A DNA stretch of 64,000 bases, taken from contig NZ_LMEV01000002.1 in assembly GCF_001426505.1 (NCBI RefSeq), positions 307,534 to 371,533 of the forward strand, read 5' to 3'. The first letter of the stretch is position 1. Every line of letters starts with the position of its first letter. Below, one piece after another: positions 42,114-50,493 of the stretch. The DNA is from Variovorax sp. Root473 (lineage in GTDB: Bacteria > Pseudomonadota > Gammaproteobacteria > Burkholderiales > Burkholderiaceae_C). A program made the position numbers and the translations under genes. Below the pieces are notes generated by a model, which was given only the letters and a program-made list of their open reading frames with translations, had not been told where the DNA came from and did not search any database.

Positions 42114-45100
42114 GCGCCAACGAACCCGCCCCCCTGCCCTCGCATTTCGCCGCCTTCGCCGACGGCCCCGCCGCGCCTTCCGCGCTGCGCTCGCGCATCA
42201 CCGCCGCCTGCCGGCCTGCCGAGTCCGAGGCGCTGGCGCCGCTGCTCGAGCAGGCGCGGCTGCCCGCTGGCCAGGCCGCCGACGCCCACGCACTCGCCCA
42301 TCGCATCGCCCACCAGCTGCGCCAGCGCAGGAATGGGGGCGGCCGATCGGGCCTCGTGCAGGGCCTGCTGCAGGAGTACGCGCTGTCGTCGCAGGAAGGC
42401 GTGGCGCTGATGTGCCTGGCCGAGGCGCTGCTGCGCATTCCCGATGCCGACACGCGCGACGCGCTCATCCGCGACAAGATCGCGCAGGGCCAGTGGCAGG
42501 CGCATGCCGGGCACAGCCCGTCGGTGTTCGTCAACGCCGCCACCTGGGGCCTGCTGCTCACGGGCAAGCTGGTGGCCACGCACAGCGAAACGGGCCTGTC
42601 GGCCACGCTCACGCGGCTGATCGGCAAGGGCGGCGAGCCGCTGATCCGCAAGGGCGTGGACATGGCAATGCGCATGATGGGCGAGCAGTTCGTCACCGGC
42701 GAAACCATCGATCAGGCGCTGGCGCATGCGCGCACGCTGGAGGCGCAGGGCTTCCGCTATTCGTACGACATGCTCGGCGAGGCCGCGCTCACGGCCGACG
42801 ATGCACGCCGCTACCGCGCCGCCTACGAAGACGCGATCCACGCCATCGGCAAAGCCTCGAACGGGCGCGGCGTGTACGGCGGGCCGGGCATCTCGATCAA
42901 GCTGTCGGCGCTGCACCCGCGCTACAGCCGCGCGCAGTACACGCGCGTGATGGCCGAGCTGTACCCGGTGCTGCGCGACCTGGCGCTGCTGGCGCTGCAC
43001 TACGACATCGGCCTGAACATCGACGCCGAAGAAGCCGACCGGTTGGAGCTGTCGCTCGACCTGCTGGAACGCCTGTGCTTCGAGCCCGCGCTGGCGGGCT
43101 GGCAAGGCATCGGCTTCGTGGTGCAGGGCTACCAGAAGCGCTGCCCCCTCGTGATCGACTGGGTGATCGAGCTCGCGCGCCGCAGCGGCCACCGGCTCAT
43201 GGTGCGCCTCGTCAAAGGCGCCTACTGGGACAGCGAGATCAAGCGCGCGCAGCTCGACGGGCTGGCGGGCTATCCGGTCTACACGCGCAAGGCCTACACC
43301 GACGTGTCGTACCTCGCGTGCGCGCGCCGCCTGCTCGACGCGCCCGACGCGGTGTACCCGCAGTTCGCCACGCACAACGCCCACACGCTGGCCGCGATCT
43401 ACACGATGGCCGACCCGTCGCGCTACACGCCGGGCCAGTACGAATTCCAGTGCCTGCACGGCATGGGCGAGCCGCTGTACGAGCAGGTGGTGGGGCCGCT
43501 CGGGCGGCCCTGCCGCATCTACGCGCCGGTGGGCACGCACGAGACGCTGCTGGCCTACCTGGTGCGGCGGCTGCTGGAGAACGGCGCCAACACCTCGTTC
43601 GTGAACCGCATCGCGGACGCGTCGATTCCGCTCGACACGCTGGTCGAAGATCCGGTCGCGACCGTCGAGCGCATGGCTGCAGAGGAAGGCGCGATGGGCC
43701 TGCCGCACGCAGCCATTCCGCTCCCGGCCGCGCTCTACGGCGCGCAGCGCGCCAACTCGCAAGGCCTCGACCTCGCGAGCGAAGACACGCTGCACGCCCT
43801 GGCCACCGTGCTGCAGGCCAGCGCGACCGAACCCTGGCGCGCCGTGCCGATGCTCGCCGCGCCGACGCCCGAAGACGCAGCCGCCCGCACCTGGGCCGAG
43901 GTGCGCAACCCCGCCGACCGCCGCGACCTCGTCGGCCAGGTGCAGGACGCGGTGCCGGGTGACGTGGCCTCGGCCATCGCGCAGGCCGAAGGCATCGCCG
44001 CCGATTGGGCCGCCACGCCGCCGACGGAACGCGCCGCCGCACTCGACCGCGCCGCAGCCTTGCTCGAAGCCCGGCAGCCGCGCCTGCTCGGCCTGTTGAT
44101 GCGCGAGGCGGGCAAGAGCAGCGCCAACGCCATCGCCGAGGTGCGCGAGGCGGTCGACTTCCTGCGCTACTACGCGGCCCAGGCGCGCACCACGTTCACC
44201 AACGCCACGCACCGCCCGCTCGGGCCGGTGGTGTGCATCAGCCCATGGAACTTTCCGCTCGCGATCTTCACCGGCCAGGTGGCCGCCGCGCTCGCGGCCG
44301 GCAACCCGGTGCTGGCCAAGCCGGCCGAGCAGACACCGCTGGTCGCCGGCGAAGCAGTGCGCCTGCTGTGGGAGGCCGGCGTGCCGCGTGCGGCGGTGCA
44401 GCTGCTGCCGGGGCGCGGCGAGACCGTCGGCGCCGCGCTGGTCGGCGACGCGCGCGTGCAGGGCGTGATGTTCACGGGCTCGACCGAGGTCGCGCGCCTG
44501 CTGCAGAAGACGCTGTCGACGCGCCTCGGTGCGCACGGCGCGCCGGTGCCGCTGATCGCCGAGACCGGCGGGCAGAACGCGATGATCGTCGACTCGTCCG
44601 CGCTCGTGGAACAGGTGGTGGCCGACGTGATGGCCTCGGCCTTCGACAGCGCGGGCCAGCGCTGCTCGGCACTGCGCGTGCTGTGCGTGCAGGAAGAAGC
44701 GGCCGACCGCCTCGTCGCCATGCTGCAGGGCGCGATGGCCGAGAGCTGCATCGGCAACCCCGCGCGGCTCGCGGTCGGCGTGGGCCCCGTCATCGACGAC
44801 GAGGCGCGCGACGGCATCGAGCGCCACATCGCCGACATGCGCGGACGCGGACGCCGCGTGTTCCGCCAGGGCCGCGAGTTCGGCCACGACACGCGCCACG
44901 GCACCTTCGTGCTGCCCACGCTGATCGAGCTGGCGCACCTGGGCGAGCTGCAGCGCGAGGTGTTCGGCCCCGTGCTGCACCTGCTGCGCTACCGCCGCCG
45001 CGACCTCGGCGCGCTCATCGGCCAGATCAACGGCACCGGCTATGGCCTCACGCTGGGCGTGCACACGCGCATCGACGAGACCATCGCGCAGGTGGTGGCG

Positions 45101-45850
45101 CAGGCGCAGGCCGGCAACGTCTATGTGAACCGCAACATGGTCGGCGCCGTGGTCGGCGTGCAGCCCTTCGGCGGCGAAGGGCTGTCGGGCACGGGGCCAA
45201 AGGCGGGCGGGCCGCTGTACATGGCGCGCCTGCTGTCGGCGCGGCCCGACGACGTGCTCGCGCGCGCCGTGGCCGACGACGTACCCGTCTCACCATCGGT
45301 CGGCCTCGCGGCGCTCGAAGGCTGGGCGCGCGACACGGGCCGCGACGCGCTGGCCGCGCAGTGCCGCCGGTTCGCGGGCCTGACCCACGTCGGCCGCGCA
45401 CGCACGCTGGCAGGCCCCACCGGCGAGCGCAACGTCTACACGCTGCAGCCGCGCGAGGCCGTGCTGTGCCTCGCCGATGCCGAAGCCGACCGGCTCGTGC
45501 AGTTGGCGGCGGTGCTGTCGGTCGGCAGCACGGCCATCTGGCCCGCCGATGCGCGCGGCGCGCACGCGCTGCTGGCCGCGCTGCCCGACGCGGCACGCCA
45601 CGCGGTCGTGCTCGCCAACGACTGGCGCGCACCCACCGTGGTGTTCGACGCCGTGCTGCACCACGGCCACGCCGGCCACCTCGCCAGCGTGCTGCAGCAC
45701 GTGGCGGCGCGACCCGGCCCCCTCGTCGGCGTGCGCGGCTTCGCGCCCGGCGACACCGGCATTCCGCTCGAAAGCCTGGTGCTGGAGCGCGCGCTGAGCG
45801 TCAACACCGCCGCGGCCGGCGGCAATGCAAGCCTCATGACGATCGGGTGA
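42110..45850 (+). CDS. putA: Bifunctional proline dehydrogenase / glutamate-5-semialdehyde dehydrogenase PutA
   Basis: PutA oxidises proline to glutamate in two steps, FAD-linked then NAD-linked, on the inner face of the membrane. Of the 1246 residues, about 100-520 form the proline dehydrogenase barrel (GGPGISIKLSALHPRYSRAQ, RLVKGAYWDSEIKRAQ). About 560-1020 form the aldehyde dehydrogenase with C852 (AGQRCSA), and the rest is the C-terminal domain of long PutA proteins. The N-terminus lacks the ribbon-helix-helix DNA-binding domain of E. coli PutA, so it should not be its own repressor. It is divergent from an XRE-cupin regulator and preceded by a coupled leader peptide. Confidence 0.94.
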   Translation: MSANEPAPLPSHFAAFADGPAAPSALRSRITAACRPAESEALAPLLEQARLPAGQAADAHALAHRIAHQLRQRRNGGGRSGLVQGLLQEYALSSQEGVALMCLAEALLRIPDADTRDALIRDKIAQGQWQAHAGHSPSVFVNAATWGLLLTGKLVATHSETGLSATLTRLIGKGGEPLIRKGVDMAMRMMGEQFVTGETIDQALAHARTLEAQGFRYSYDMLGEAALTADDARRYRAAYEDAIHAIGKASNGRGVYGGPGISIKLSALHPRYSRAQYTRVMAELYPVLRDLALLALHYDIGLNIDAEEADRLELSLDLLERLCFEPALAGWQGIGFVVQGYQKRCPLVIDWVIELARRSGHRLMVRLVKGAYWDSEIKRAQLDGLAGYPVYTRKAYTDVSYLACARRLLDAPDAVYPQFATHNAHTLAAIYTMADPSRYTPGQYEFQCLHGMGEPLYEQVVGPLGRPCRIYAPVGTHETLLAYLVRRLLENGANTSFVNRIADASIPLDTLVEDPVATVERMAAEEGAMGLPHAAIPLPAALYGAQRANSQGLDLASEDTLHALATVLQASATEPWRAVPMLAAPTPEDAAARTWAEVRNPADRRDLVGQVQDAVPGDVASAIAQAEGIAADWAATPPTERAAALDRAAALLEARQPRLLGLLMREAGKSSANAIAEVREAVDFLRYYAAQARTTFTNATHRPLGPVVCISPWNFPLAIFTGQVAAALAAGNPVLAKPAEQTPLVAGEAVRLLWEAGVPRAAVQLLPGRGETVGAALVGDARVQGVMFTGSTEVARLLQKTLSTRLGAHGAPVPLIAETGGQNAMIVDSSALVEQVVADVMASAFDSAGQRCSALRVLCVQEEAADRLVAMLQGAMAESCIGNPARLAVGVGPVIDDEARDGIERHIADMRGRGRRVFRQGREFGHDTRHGTFVLPTLIELAHLGELQREVFGPVLHLLRYRRRDLGALIGQINGTGYGLTLGVHTRIDETIAQVVAQAQAGNVYVNRNMVGAVVGVQPFGGEGLSGTGPKAGGPLYMARLLSARPDDVLARAVADDVPVSPSVGLAALEGWARDTGRDALAAQCRRFAGLTHVGRARTLAGPTGERNVYTLQPREAVLCLADAEADRLVQLAAVLSVGSTAIWPADARGAHALLAALPDAARHAVVLANDWRAPTVVFDAVLHHGHAGHLASVLQHVAARPGPLVGVRGFAPGDTGIPLESLVLERALSVNTAAAGGNASLMTIG

Positions 45851-45856
45851 ACGGGC

Positions 45857-46249
45857 TTATTTGTCGAAGGCGGGGTCGATCGGCACGCGGTAGCCGTTGA
45901 CCAGCCGGTTCGTCTCGTTCGCCATGCCGACCACGGCCATCAGCTCGGCGAACATGGCCGGCGTCATGCCGGCCTTTTCCGCGCCCGCGTGGTGGCTCGC
46001 GATGCAATAGCCGCAGTTGTTGGTGACGCTCACCGCCAGATAGATCATTTCCTTCATCACCGGGTCGAGCGCGCCCGGCGCCATCACCTCCTTGAGGCTG
46101 GCCCAGGTGCGCTTCAGCGTGGCCGGGTCGTTGGCGAGGTACTTCCAGAAGTTGTTGACGTCGGGCACGTGGCGCGACGCCTTGATGTCGTCGAACACCG
46201 CGCGGACCTCGTCGGATGCGGCAGCGTGCTCGATGGGCTGGGGTTTCAT
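45857..46249 (-). CDS. Carboxymuconolactone decarboxylase-family (AhpD-like) protein
   Basis: The 130-residue protein has the redox motif CGYC followed by xxSH (NNCGYCIASHHAGAEKAG), as in AhpD-like alkylhydroperoxidase proteins, which form homo-oligomers. A role in peroxide defence or in aromatic or quinone metabolism is possible. The ATG at 46249 follows AGGAG; a longer in-frame start at 46312 reads through an inverted repeat and was rejected. Two inverted repeats lie upstream (46283-46324), indicating regulation. It converges on putA with a 6-bp gap. Confidence 0.82.
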   Translation of the reverse strand: MKPQPIEHAAASDEVRAVFDDIKASRHVPDVNNFWKYLANDPATLKRTWASLKEVMAPGALDPVMKEMIYLAVSVTNNCGYCIASHHAGAEKAGMTPAMFAELMAVVGMANETNRLVNGYRVPIDPAFDK

Positions 46250-46282
46250 GCGATCTCCTGAAGCAAGTGTGAATGCGGGTCG

Positions 46283-46301
46283 GAAAGCAACATTTGCTTT
46301 C
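46283..46301. promoter_or_regulatory. Perfect inverted repeat upstream of the AhpD-like gene
   Basis: GAAAGCAA-CAT-TTGCTTTC has 8-bp arms and lies 34 bp before the AhpD-like start codon in the divergent gap to the adhesin gene. It is a likely operator or an mRNA hairpin in the leader. Confidence 0.5.
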
Positions 46302-46307
46302 GGCACC

Positions 46308-46324
46308 TTCACATTTATTGTGAA
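46308..46324. promoter_or_regulatory. Second inverted repeat (TTCACA-N5-TGTGAA)
   Basis: TTCACATTTATTGTGAA has 6-bp arms around 5 bp and lies directly next to the preceding repeat, in AT-rich promoter-like DNA. A further TGTGAA half-site occurs at 46268-46273. This could be the site of a dimeric regulator that acts on both divergent genes. Confidence 0.45.
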
Positions 46325-46417
46325 TTAGGTCCTAGGTTCTCGCGACCTCCGATTCATACAGTCGAAGCGTCACACATCAGGCGCGCCATCCGGCGCCATC
46401 TCAGGGAGCAGAGAACC

Positions 46418-47887
46418 ATGGAACACATCGTCCAGCGCGAGGGGATCGGTGGGCCCGCCGCATTCGTCCACAAGAAGAACACGAGGGGCATCGCAGGCGC
46501 GATGCTCGCCTTCGCAGCCGGCCTCGCGGGTCCGCCGGCCTGGGCCGACGTGAGCCTGGGCGGCACCAGCTACACGACCGGCTCGGGCGCGGTGTGCAGC
46601 TCGGGCGGCGCCGGTCCGACGTGGTCCTGCCAGGTGCCCAACGGCAGCGGGGGCTTCGCGCTCATCAACGGCGTGCCGACCGACCCCGTGAACGGCGGTC
46701 CCGATGCCGCAGCCTTGCAGGGCATGGTGAGCGGCAACCTCGGCGGCGACGCGCTGCTGCTCGGCGGCACGTCTGCCAAGGCCACCGGCTACGGCAGCGT
46801 GGCGGCAGGTTCCGACGCGCGCGCCACCGAAACCTACGCCACCGCCATCGGCTCGACCACCGTGGCCGCGGGTGTCAGCAGCACGGCCGTGGGCAACGTG
46901 GCGCAGGCCTTCGGCACCAACGCCACGGCCCTCGGCGCCAACACCACCGCAGTGGCCACCAGCAGCGTCGCAGTGGGCGACCGCGCCACCGCGAGCGACA
47001 TCAACTCGACCGCGCTGGGCGCCAACACGCAGGCGCGCAAGAAGAGCAGCCTGGCGGCCGGCGACAAGGCGATTGCCGACGGCATCAACGCCGCCGCGCT
47101 GGGCGCGAACACGCAGGCGCTGGCCGACAGCGCCGTCGCCGTGGGCGACCGCGCCACCGCGAACGCCGAATCGGCCGTGGCCGTGGGACGGCAGAGCGCG
47201 GCGTCGGCCGCGTCGGCCGTGGCCATCGGCACCGGCGCGACGGCCAGCACCGTGAACGGCGTGGCGCTGGGCGCCGGCGCCGTCGCCGACCGCGCGGGCA
47301 TGAGCGGCCAGAAGGAACGCTTCTCGAACATCGCCGTGGGCTCGACGCAAGGCGCGGTCTCCGTCGGCAGCGCGGGCGGCGAACGGCAGATCACCAACGT
47401 CGCAGGCGGCACGCAGGCGACCGACGCGGTCAACGTGCGGCAGCTGCAGGCGGTGCAGGCCGGCGCGGTCAACTACGTCACCAACGTGGACGGCAGCGTG
47501 AACCACAACCAGATCGTGCTGGGCAACGGGCAGGCGCCGAACGGCACCACCGTGTCCAACGTGGCGCCCGGCGTGGCCGGCACCGATGCGGTCAACGTCA
47601 ACCAGCTGAACGCGCAGAACACGCAGTGGCGCGATGCGATCCGCCTCAACCAGCGCGACGCCAACGCCGGCACCGCCGGTGCGATGGCGATGGCCGGCAT
47701 GCCGCAGGCCTACATGCCCGGCAAGAACATGGTCGCGGCCGGCGTGGCGGGCTACGAGGGCCAGAGCGCGATCGCGGTCGGCTTCTCGAGCATCTCGGAC
47801 AACGGCAAATGGGTCATGAAGTTCACGGGCTCGGCCAACTCGCGCGGCAACGTTGGCGTCTCGGCCGGCGCAGGCTTCCAGTGGTGA
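46418..47887 (+). CDS. YadA-type trimeric autotransporter adhesin
   Basis: The 489-residue secreted protein has a long signal sequence (cleavage near PPAWAD). A head follows, made of left-handed beta-roll repeats (14-residue units such as STAVGNVAQAFGTNATALGA, about 110-290). Next are neck/stalk segments (ITNVAGGTQATDAVNVRQL and VAPGVAGTDAVNVNQL) and a C-terminal four-strand membrane anchor ending in SAGAGFQW. Three chains form one barrel in the outer membrane and display the head for adhesion. It is short for the family. A BamE-like lipoprotein gene follows at once, which may help its assembly. Confidence 0.9.
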   Translation: MEHIVQREGIGGPAAFVHKKNTRGIAGAMLAFAAGLAGPPAWADVSLGGTSYTTGSGAVCSSGGAGPTWSCQVPNGSGGFALINGVPTDPVNGGPDAAALQGMVSGNLGGDALLLGGTSAKATGYGSVAAGSDARATETYATAIGSTTVAAGVSSTAVGNVAQAFGTNATALGANTTAVATSSVAVGDRATASDINSTALGANTQARKKSSLAAGDKAIADGINAAALGANTQALADSAVAVGDRATANAESAVAVGRQSAASAASAVAIGTGATASTVNGVALGAGAVADRAGMSGQKERFSNIAVGSTQGAVSVGSAGGERQITNVAGGTQATDAVNVRQLQAVQAGAVNYVTNVDGSVNHNQIVLGNGQAPNGTTVSNVAPGVAGTDAVNVNQLNAQNTQWRDAIRLNQRDANAGTAGAMAMAGMPQAYMPGKNMVAAGVAGYEGQSAIAVGFSSISDNGKWVMKFTGSANSRGNVGVSAGAGFQW

Positions 47888-47919
47888 GCCGCAGCATGAA
47901 CCCCAGGGACTCCTCTCTC

Positions 47920-48339
47920 ATGACGCGCACCTTCTCCCGCCCACGCGGCGCGGCCCTGCTCGGCGCTGCCGCCCTGCTCGCGCTCGCCGGCTGCACCTCG
48001 TACGTGAGCCGCGGCATCGACAACGAAGGCAAGGCTGCCGAACGGGTGTGGCCCGGCGCCGACCGGCAGCAGACCTGGCAGACCGAAGGCAGCTTTCCGA
48101 ATCGCGACAACCTGCGCGCCATCGGCCCCGGCGCGACCAAGGACCAGCTCTACGCCCTCATCGGCCGCCCGCACTTCGACGAAGGCATGGCGGCCGTGCG
48201 CGAGTGGGACTACGTCTTTCACTTCCGTTCGGGCGGCGGCATCACCAGCTGCCGCTACAAGGTGATCTTCGACACGGCCTACAAGGCGCGCAGCTTCCAC
48301 TGGACCCCCGCGATCTGCGCGGAACTGGCCAAGGGCTGA
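47920..48339 (+). CDS. BamE/SmpA-like outer membrane lipoprotein
   Basis: The 139-residue protein has a signal with lipobox LALAGC and an SmpA/OmlA-type domain (GATKDQLYALIGRPHFDEG, VREWDYVFHFRS). That is the fold of BamE, a helper of beta-barrel insertion. It begins 32 bp after the adhesin stop, so a dedicated assembly role for the adhesin is plausible. The housekeeping BamE is usually encoded elsewhere, near fur. I used the ATG at 47920, ten bases after AGGGA; an ATG at 47896 would add eight residues. Confidence 0.82.
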   Translation: MTRTFSRPRGAALLGAAALLALAGCTSYVSRGIDNEGKAAERVWPGADRQQTWQTEGSFPNRDNLRAIGPGATKDQLYALIGRPHFDEGMAAVREWDYVFHFRSGGGITSCRYKVIFDTAYKARSFHWTPAICAELAKG

Positions 48340-48798
48340 TCAGCCGCCCGGCGGTGGTTCCGGCCGCCGCCACAGCCACGCGAGCACGACCGCCATCGAG
48401 CCGATGGCGACGCCCGCGAGCCACGGCTTGTGCGCGGTGAACCCGATGACGACCGCGCAGAACGCCATCGCCGCAGTGGCGCTCCACTTGGCACGGCGGC
48501 TCACGGTGCGACCGTTCTCCCAGTTGCGCAAGAGTGGCCCGAAGAGCCGGTGGTTCAGCAGCCAGCGGTGCAGCCGCGGCGAGCTGCGCGCGGCGGCCCA
48601 TGCGGCCATCAGCACGAAGACCGTGGTCGGCATGCCTGGCGCGACCACGCCGATGGCGGCCAGCACCAGGCACAGCGCGGCGAAGACCAGCAGCAGCCAG
48701 CGCACGAGCAGCGGCAAGGGCCGTGGCTCGACAGCAGGCAGATTCTGTGGGTCTTCGGGCGTCACCGGCCCATTGTCTTTCTTTCTCCGTCGCCCCAC
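48340..48798 (-). CDS. YbaN/DUF454-family membrane protein
   Basis: The 152-residue protein has about three to four hydrophobic segments and the block GVVAPGMPTTVFVLMAAWAA, followed by SSPRLHRWLLNHRLFGPLL, which defines the YbaN (DUF454) family. The function of the family is not known. The start appears to be a GTG at 48798, with a charged N-terminus (GRRRKKD). Its stop directly abuts that of the BamE-like gene. Confidence 0.82.
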   Translation of the reverse strand: MGRRRKKDNGPVTPEDPQNLPAVEPRPLPLLVRWLLLVFAALCLVLAAIGVVAPGMPTTVFVLMAAWAAARSSPRLHRWLLNHRLFGPLLRNWENGRTVSRRAKWSATAAMAFCAVVIGFTAHKPWLAGVAIGSMAVVLAWLWRRPEPPPGG

Positions 48799-48882
48799 GG
48801 ACGCGGTTGATCAGATCAACCGTGTGCCGCTTTCGGCTGCCGATACTGGACGTTTGCATCCACCTGCAAAGTTCCCAGGACC

Positions 48883-49019
48883 AAGGCCACCTTGTATGGA
48901 AGACCGAACTCGACACGGGGATCCATGGGCTCGACACGCAGTTTGCGTTCAAGGAAGCCATGATCGAGGGCGTGGGCTACCCCTTCACGGGCCTGCACCG
49001 CAAGATGTTCGGGGGATGA
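48883..49019 (+). pseudogene. Decayed 5' fragment resembling a bacteriohemerythrin gene
   Basis: Downstream of an AGGA box the sequence reads as a hemerythrin N-terminus (VWKTELDTGIHGLDTQ), similar to the usual start of bacteriohemerythrins. The start codon is AAG instead of ATG, and one G appears lost after ACCTTG. With these two changes restored it would begin M-A-T-L-V-W-K-T. The similarity ends after about 20 residues, and the frame then continues as unrelated sequence to TGA at 49017-49019. The His and Glu iron ligands are gone. It lies at the left edge of the second sugar locus and may mark an old insertion point. Confidence 0.45.
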
Positions 49020-49035
49020 CGGCGTCGAATGGCGA

Positions 49036-50490
49036 TCATCCGCACGTGACAGAGATCATCTTGATCTCTGTCATCGCCTCCAGCGTGTGCATGCCGCCCA
49101 GCCGGCCGATGCCGCTCTTCTTGCCGGAGCCGCCGCCGAACGGCAGGTGAAGCTCCCACCACGTCGTGCCCGCGTTGATGTTGACGATGCCGGCCGGGAT
49201 CGCCTTGGCCATCGCGATGCCGCGACCGATGTTTTTCGTGAAGATGCCCACCGAGAGCCCGTGATCGTTCTGCAGGGCCATCTGCAGGGCCTGCGCTTCG
49301 TCCTGGAAGGCGACGACCGGCACGACGGGGCCGAAGGTCTCTTCGCGGCACAACCGCATGGCGGGCGTCACGTCGCGCACCACGGTCGGCTCGAAGAACA
49401 GCGCGCTGCCCAGGTCCGGGCGCGCCCGGCCGCCATGCAGCACACGCGCGCCCTGCGCGACGGCATCGCCCACATGCGCGCGCACCTTGTCCGCCACCTT
49501 GGCGTTGTTGAGCGGCCCCATGGTCGTCGCGGGATGCAAGGGATCGCCCAGAACCTCATTGGCCGCCCTGGCGACCAGCTTGTTGCAGAGGCGGTCCACC
49601 ACACTCGCATGGGCCAGCACGCAACCCGTTGCTGCGCACACCTGCCCTGCATTGAAGAATGCGCCGCCGGCTGCTGCAGCCGCTGCCGCATCCAGATCGG
49701 CATCTTCGCAGACGATCAGCGGCCCGTTGCCCCCGAGTTCGAGCAACAGGGGCTTTCCGGCACCACGCTCGGCGATGCGCTGGCCCGTCGCGGTGCTGCC
49801 GGTGAAAGCGATGGCGGTCACGTCCGGATGCACGACCACCGCATCGCCGACGGTCGCGCCCTCGCCGATGACCAGGTTGACGACGCCCGCAGGCAGCCCG
49901 GCCCTTTCGATGGCCGCCATCAGCGCGCAGGCGACGAGCGCGGTGGACGGCGCCGGCACCCAGACGATGGCGTTGCCGGTGGCGATGCCGGGCGCAAGGT
50001 ATTCCACAGGAATGTTGACCGGGAAGTTCCAGGGCGTGATGACGCCATAGACACCCCGCGGCTGCCGCAGGGTCATGACGAGCTTGCTGGGGTCTTCCGC
50101 CGGCAGCGTCTTCCCGCCCATCTGCTTGACGAGTTCGGCGGCAAGCCGGAAGCCGTCTGCGGCCTTGGCGACTTCGCCCTGAGCTTCGGCCAGGATCTTG
50201 CCCTGCTCGCACGACAGCGTGTACGCAATGGTTTCGCGCGCGGCATCGATCGCTGTCGCGATCGCCACGCACATCGCGGCGCGTTCGAACACCGGGATGG
50301 CGGCCCAACCGCCGGCTGCGGCCTTGGCGGCGGCCACCGCCGCGTCGACCGTTTCTCGACTCGAACGCGGCACGGTGGCGATGGTTTCGCCGTTGGCCGG
50401 ATTCACCACCGGCAGGGTGTCGACGGTGGACGACCAGCGGCCGCCGATGTGGTTGCCCGTTTCGATCTCAGACATGCGTTGGCTGCTCAT
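49036..50490 (-). CDS. Aldehyde dehydrogenase family protein
   Basis: The 484-residue NAD(P)-dependent dehydrogenase has the catalytic Cys in NAGQVCAATG and the general-base Glu in LLLELGGNGP. It belongs to the broad lactaldehyde/succinate-semialdehyde group. With the SDR, the ABC importer and the hydrolase around it, an aldehyde from sugar or sugar-acid breakdown (for example lactaldehyde) is a reasonable substrate guess. It starts 3 bp after the ATPase stop codon and is the last gene of a three-gene minus-strand run. Confidence 0.82.
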   Translation of the reverse strand: MSSQRMSEIETGNHIGGRWSSTVDTLPVVNPANGETIATVPRSSRETVDAAVAAAKAAAGGWAAIPVFERAAMCVAIATAIDAARETIAYTLSCEQGKILAEAQGEVAKAADGFRLAAELVKQMGGKTLPAEDPSKLVMTLRQPRGVYGVITPWNFPVNIPVEYLAPGIATGNAIVWVPAPSTALVACALMAAIERAGLPAGVVNLVIGEGATVGDAVVVHPDVTAIAFTGSTATGQRIAERGAGKPLLLELGGNGPLIVCEDADLDAAAAAAAGGAFFNAGQVCAATGCVLAHASVVDRLCNKLVARAANEVLGDPLHPATTMGPLNNAKVADKVRAHVGDAVAQGARVLHGGRARPDLGSALFFEPTVVRDVTPAMRLCREETFGPVVPVVAFQDEAQALQMALQNDHGLSVGIFTKNIGRGIAMAKAIPAGIVNINAGTTWWELHLPFGGGSGKKSGIGRLGGMHTLEAMTEIKMISVTCG

Positions 50491-50493
50491 CGC

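Noticed and set aside
42026..45064. A 1012-codon minus-strand open frame opposite putA
   Set aside because: Antisense shadow of putA; biased composition and no domains.
45857..46312. Longer start for the AhpD-like protein at 46312
   Set aside because: It would translate the inverted repeat; the ATG at 46249 has a perfect AGGAG site.
46594..47919. The BamE-like lipoprotein as the C-terminal end of a much longer protein
   Set aside because: The upstream part of that frame is a shifted reading of the adhesin gene; a signal peptide and lipobox begin after the ATG at 47920.
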